Shown piece after piece: positions 4,685-6,418 of a stretch of 6,418 bases of DNA. Position 1 is the first letter of the stretch; every line of letters begins with the position of its first letter. The notes under the pieces are model-generated. The model saw only the letters and a program-made list of their open reading frames with translations. It did no database searches and had not been told where the DNA came from. The position numbers and the translations under genes are program-made. This DNA is from Actinomycetota bacterium (lineage in GTDB: Bacteria > Actinomycetota > Acidimicrobiia > Acidimicrobiales > Ilumatobacteraceae), in contig WLKU01000079.1 in NCBI GenBank assembly GCA_009701105.1, positions 1 to 6,418 of the forward strand, read 5' to 3'.

Positions 4685-5887
4685 ATGACTGGCAACAAGC
4701 CACAGACCGCGGGTGCAGCACCGCCGAGCGTTGCAGAAGTCACCTTGCGCCTGAAAGCGGTGATGGACCCCGAATTGGGCGACAACATCGTCGACTTGGG
4801 CATGGCAGCAGTCGAATCAATTTCTGCCGACGGCGTCGTAGCGATCGCCATGAAACTCACCATCAAGGGTTGCCCATTGCGAGTGCAGATTAAAAAAGAC
4901 ATCGAGTCGCGACTCGAAACGCATCCGGGTGTCACGAAAGTGACTATCGACTGGGGCGAGATGACAGCCGATGAGCGCACAGCCGTCATGACACGCGCAC
5001 GTTGGAATGCTCGAGAGCAAGCACCCGACACACAGATTCCTCTCAACACACGCATCTTGGCAATTGCGAGCGGTAAGGGCGGTGTCGGCAAGAGTTCAGT
5101 CACTGTCAACTTGGCAGCAGCACTTGCAAGTGTTGGCCACACCGTTGGTGTACTCGACGCCGATATTTGGGGTTTTTCAATTCCCCGCATGCTCGGAATA
5201 TCTGATCGCCTTGAGGCTCGTCGCATTGACGGCATTGAAAAGCTGCGAATGATTCCAAACGAGCGAGTGGTTGGAAAAGGTTTACTCAAAGTCGTATCAA
5301 CAGGAATGCTTGTTGAAGACGAGAGCACAGCGTTGATGTGGCGTGGACTGATGCTCACCAAAGCTGTTGAACAATTTCTCAACGACGTGCACTGGGGTGA
5401 GCTCGATTACCTACTCATCGACATGCCACCGGGCACTGGCGATGTGCAGATGGGTCTTGCTCGCATGTTGCCACGCACTGACCTGGTCATTGTCACCACT
5501 CCATCGGTGTCCGCACAAAAAGTTGCAATCCGTGCTGCCGACATGGCGAGGCGTAGTTTCTTGCGTGTTGCAGGTGTGATCGAAAACATGAGCGCGTTCA
5601 CCTGCGAACACGGCGAGTCGTACCCGCTCTTCGGTGAAGGTGGTGGCCAAACTCTTGCCGACGAAATCGGCTCTGTACTACTTGGTCAAGTTCCAATCGA
5701 AGCGGCAGTGGCTAACGGTGGAGATACCGGTGAGCCAATCGTTTTGACATCGACTGGTCCAGCAGCTCAGGCGTTTCTTGCAATTGCCGCCAACATCATG
5801 AACACCACAGTTCCTGTTACCGAAATGGGTGGATGCACTGCGCGCGACCCAGAAGCCGTTCAGGTTGCAATCAGCAAACGCAATTAA
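4685..5887 (+). CDS. mrp: Mrp/ApbC/Nbp35-family Fe-S cluster carrier ATPase with DUF59 domain
   Basis: A 400-residue cytoplasmic P-loop ATPase. Residues about 16-95 are a DUF59/MIP18 domain (VMDPELGDNIVDLGM at 26-40, with the conserved cysteine in GCPL, Cys63). Residues about 122-375 are the Mrp ATPase: deviant Walker A GKGGVGKSS at 130-138, GVLDADIWGFS at 155-165, and Walker B LLIDMPPGTGD at 243-253. Family members bind an Fe-S cluster at the dimer interface and deliver it to apo-proteins. The usual C-terminal CxxC is reduced here: the region reads NMSAFTCEHGESYPLFG, so Cys307 remains but Gly310 occupies the second cysteine site. An additional cysteine, Cys384 in MGGCTARD, lies near the end. 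Length is typical of the DUF59-fused form. The ATG follows a TANNNT box by six bases. It diverges from the ErpA-type gene, supporting a joint Fe-S role, and converges on the Nudix gene. Confidence 0.93.
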   Translation: MTGNKPQTAGAAPPSVAEVTLRLKAVMDPELGDNIVDLGMAAVESISADGVVAIAMKLTIKGCPLRVQIKKDIESRLETHPGVTKVTIDWGEMTADERTAVMTRARWNAREQAPDTQIPLNTRILAIASGKGGVGKSSVTVNLAAALASVGHTVGVLDADIWGFSIPRMLGISDRLEARRIDGIEKLRMIPNERVVGKGLLKVVSTGMLVEDESTALMWRGLMLTKAVEQFLNDVHWGELDYLLIDMPPGTGDVQMGLARMLPRTDLVIVTTPSVSAQKVAIRAADMARRSFLRVAGVIENMSAFTCEHGESYPLFGEGGGQTLADEIGSVLLGQVPIEAAVANGGDTGEPIVLTSTGPAAQAFLAIAANIMNTTVPVTEMGGCTARDPEAVQVAISKRN

Positions 5888-5904
5888 TTCGTAACTAGTT
5901 AATT
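5882..5904. other. AT-only inverted repeat at converging stops
   Basis: AATTAA (5882-5887) and TTAATT (5899-5904) are inverted repeats 11 bp apart, and TAACTAGTTA (5892-5901) is a perfect 10-bp palindrome. The stops of the Mrp and Nudix genes lie inside these sequences. There is no GC-rich stem or T-run, so a terminator role is weakly supported, but nothing else separates the two genes. Confidence 0.25.
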
Positions 5905-6418
5905 TACGTAGTCCGCGTCGCCCGGCATTGAGATGCCAATCACTTTGCCATCTGCATTGGTTTTTATCTGCGGCAAAATTGTTGTTGGCATGCCAATCTT
6001 CATTGATGCCTGCAAGGCATCATCCGCAGTTGCGTGCGGTACCAAAAACTCGAGGTTGCTCGTGGTCGGTGGAATCATCGCCAACTCGCCGCGCTTATGC
6101 ATCGCTAGTGCTTCGGTTGGTGCAACCCACAAGCTCGCAATCGTTTCATTGTCGTCGTGTAGCGGTTCTTGCGCGTCTGGTGCTCGCGCGATAAAAAACC
6201 TTGTATCAAACCTGCGCGGCTCGCCAACGGGTGTGATCCAGTGGCTTACATAATGAATATTGTCGGTGACCAAACGCAATTTTTCTTGGGCACATAGATC
6301 AATGAGTGACAGCGTTCCGTCATGTACTTCGTGGCGTGCAAGATTAAAGCGATCAACTTTTGCTTCATCATCAAATCGCACGACATCATTGCTTTCGGTT
6401 GATCGTGCGAGCAACACG
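5899..6418 (-). CDS. Nudix hydrolase, NUDT19-like, C-terminal part only
   Basis: The last 172 residues of a gene that begins beyond the right edge. The first visible residues, (V/M)LLARST, match what normally follows the Nudix box in NUDT19/NUDT7-like proteins, so the catalytic REx2EExGU helix should lie just outside the window. Downstream features of the family are present: a long helical insert, then HYVSHWITPVGEPRRFDTRFFIA (its parts at about 56-77 of the visible part), a DDNETIASLWVAP segment, and IPPTTSNLEFL at 115-125. The end, ILPQIKTNADGKVIGISMPG, is of the type seen in actinobacterial members. The GTG at 6415-6417 is almost certainly internal. Substrates in the family include CoA derivatives and nucleotide conjugates; none can be assigned here. 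It converges on the Mrp gene with 11 bp between the stops. Confidence 0.8.
   Translation of the reverse strand, partial: VLLARSTESNDVVRFDDEAKVDRFNLARHEVHDGTLSLIDLCAQEKLRLVTDNIHYVSHWITPVGEPRRFDTRFFIARAPDAQEPLHDDNETIASLWVAPTEALAMHKRGELAMIPPTTSNLEFLVPHATADDALQASMKIGMPTTILPQIKTNADGKVIGISMPGDADYVN

Noticed and set aside
4678..5382. A 234-codon minus-strand frame antisense to the Mrp gene
   Set aside because: Ser/Arg-rich low-information sequence with no domain; the opposite strand has clear Walker motifs.

Overview
This is a 6.4 kb piece of a bacterial chromosome. It most likely comes from an actinobacterium of about 50% GC (estimated by eye), and Acidimicrobiia (Ilumatobacter-like or the freshwater acIV group) is my best guess. 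The reasons are a GlnR-like OmpR-family regulator, a Tat-exported lipoprotein, actinobacterial-type Mrp, ErpA and TMEM165/GDT1 proteins, and promoters that look leaderless. The lineage is inferred from recalled family resemblance, not from a search. I see no mobile element, tRNA, rRNA or CRISPR, and no gene-free stretch longer than about 145 bp.

Layout. (1) 16-690 (+): GlnR-like winged-helix regulator with a degenerate receiver. (2) 687-3264 (-): a tight four-gene unit read right to left: a RidA-family protein with a lysine-rich N-terminal tail; a 51-residue membrane protein; an amidohydrolase resembling 8-oxoguanine deaminase, with an apparent CTG start overlapping the preceding stop as CTGA; and a TMEM165/GDT1-type cation transporter. 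(3) 3287-4183 (+): a Tat lipoprotein with a thioredoxin-like C-terminal domain, diverging from the RidA gene across only 22 bp that hold two mirrored -10 elements. (4) 4221-4541 (-) and 4685-5887 (+): a divergent pair, an ErpA/IscA-type Fe-S carrier and an Mrp/ApbC-type Fe-S ATPase, separated by 143 bp that contain a 14-bp direct repeat. (5) 5899-6418 (-): the C-terminal part of a Nudix hydrolase of the NUDT19-like type, cut by the window edge.

How they may work together. The ErpA and Mrp pair fits Fe-S cluster assembly and transfer. The four-gene minus-strand unit joins two detoxification or salvage activities (Rid imine hydrolysis and oxidised-purine deamination) with a small membrane protein and a Mn/Ca transporter. 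A link to damage or metal homeostasis is plausible but inferred from spacing only.

The points most worth a second look are the CTG start and the unreported small gene upstream of it, the histone-tail-like extension on the RidA protein, and the symmetric leaderless promoter between the RidA and lipoprotein genes. I did not find a convincing wholly new defence or mobile system.
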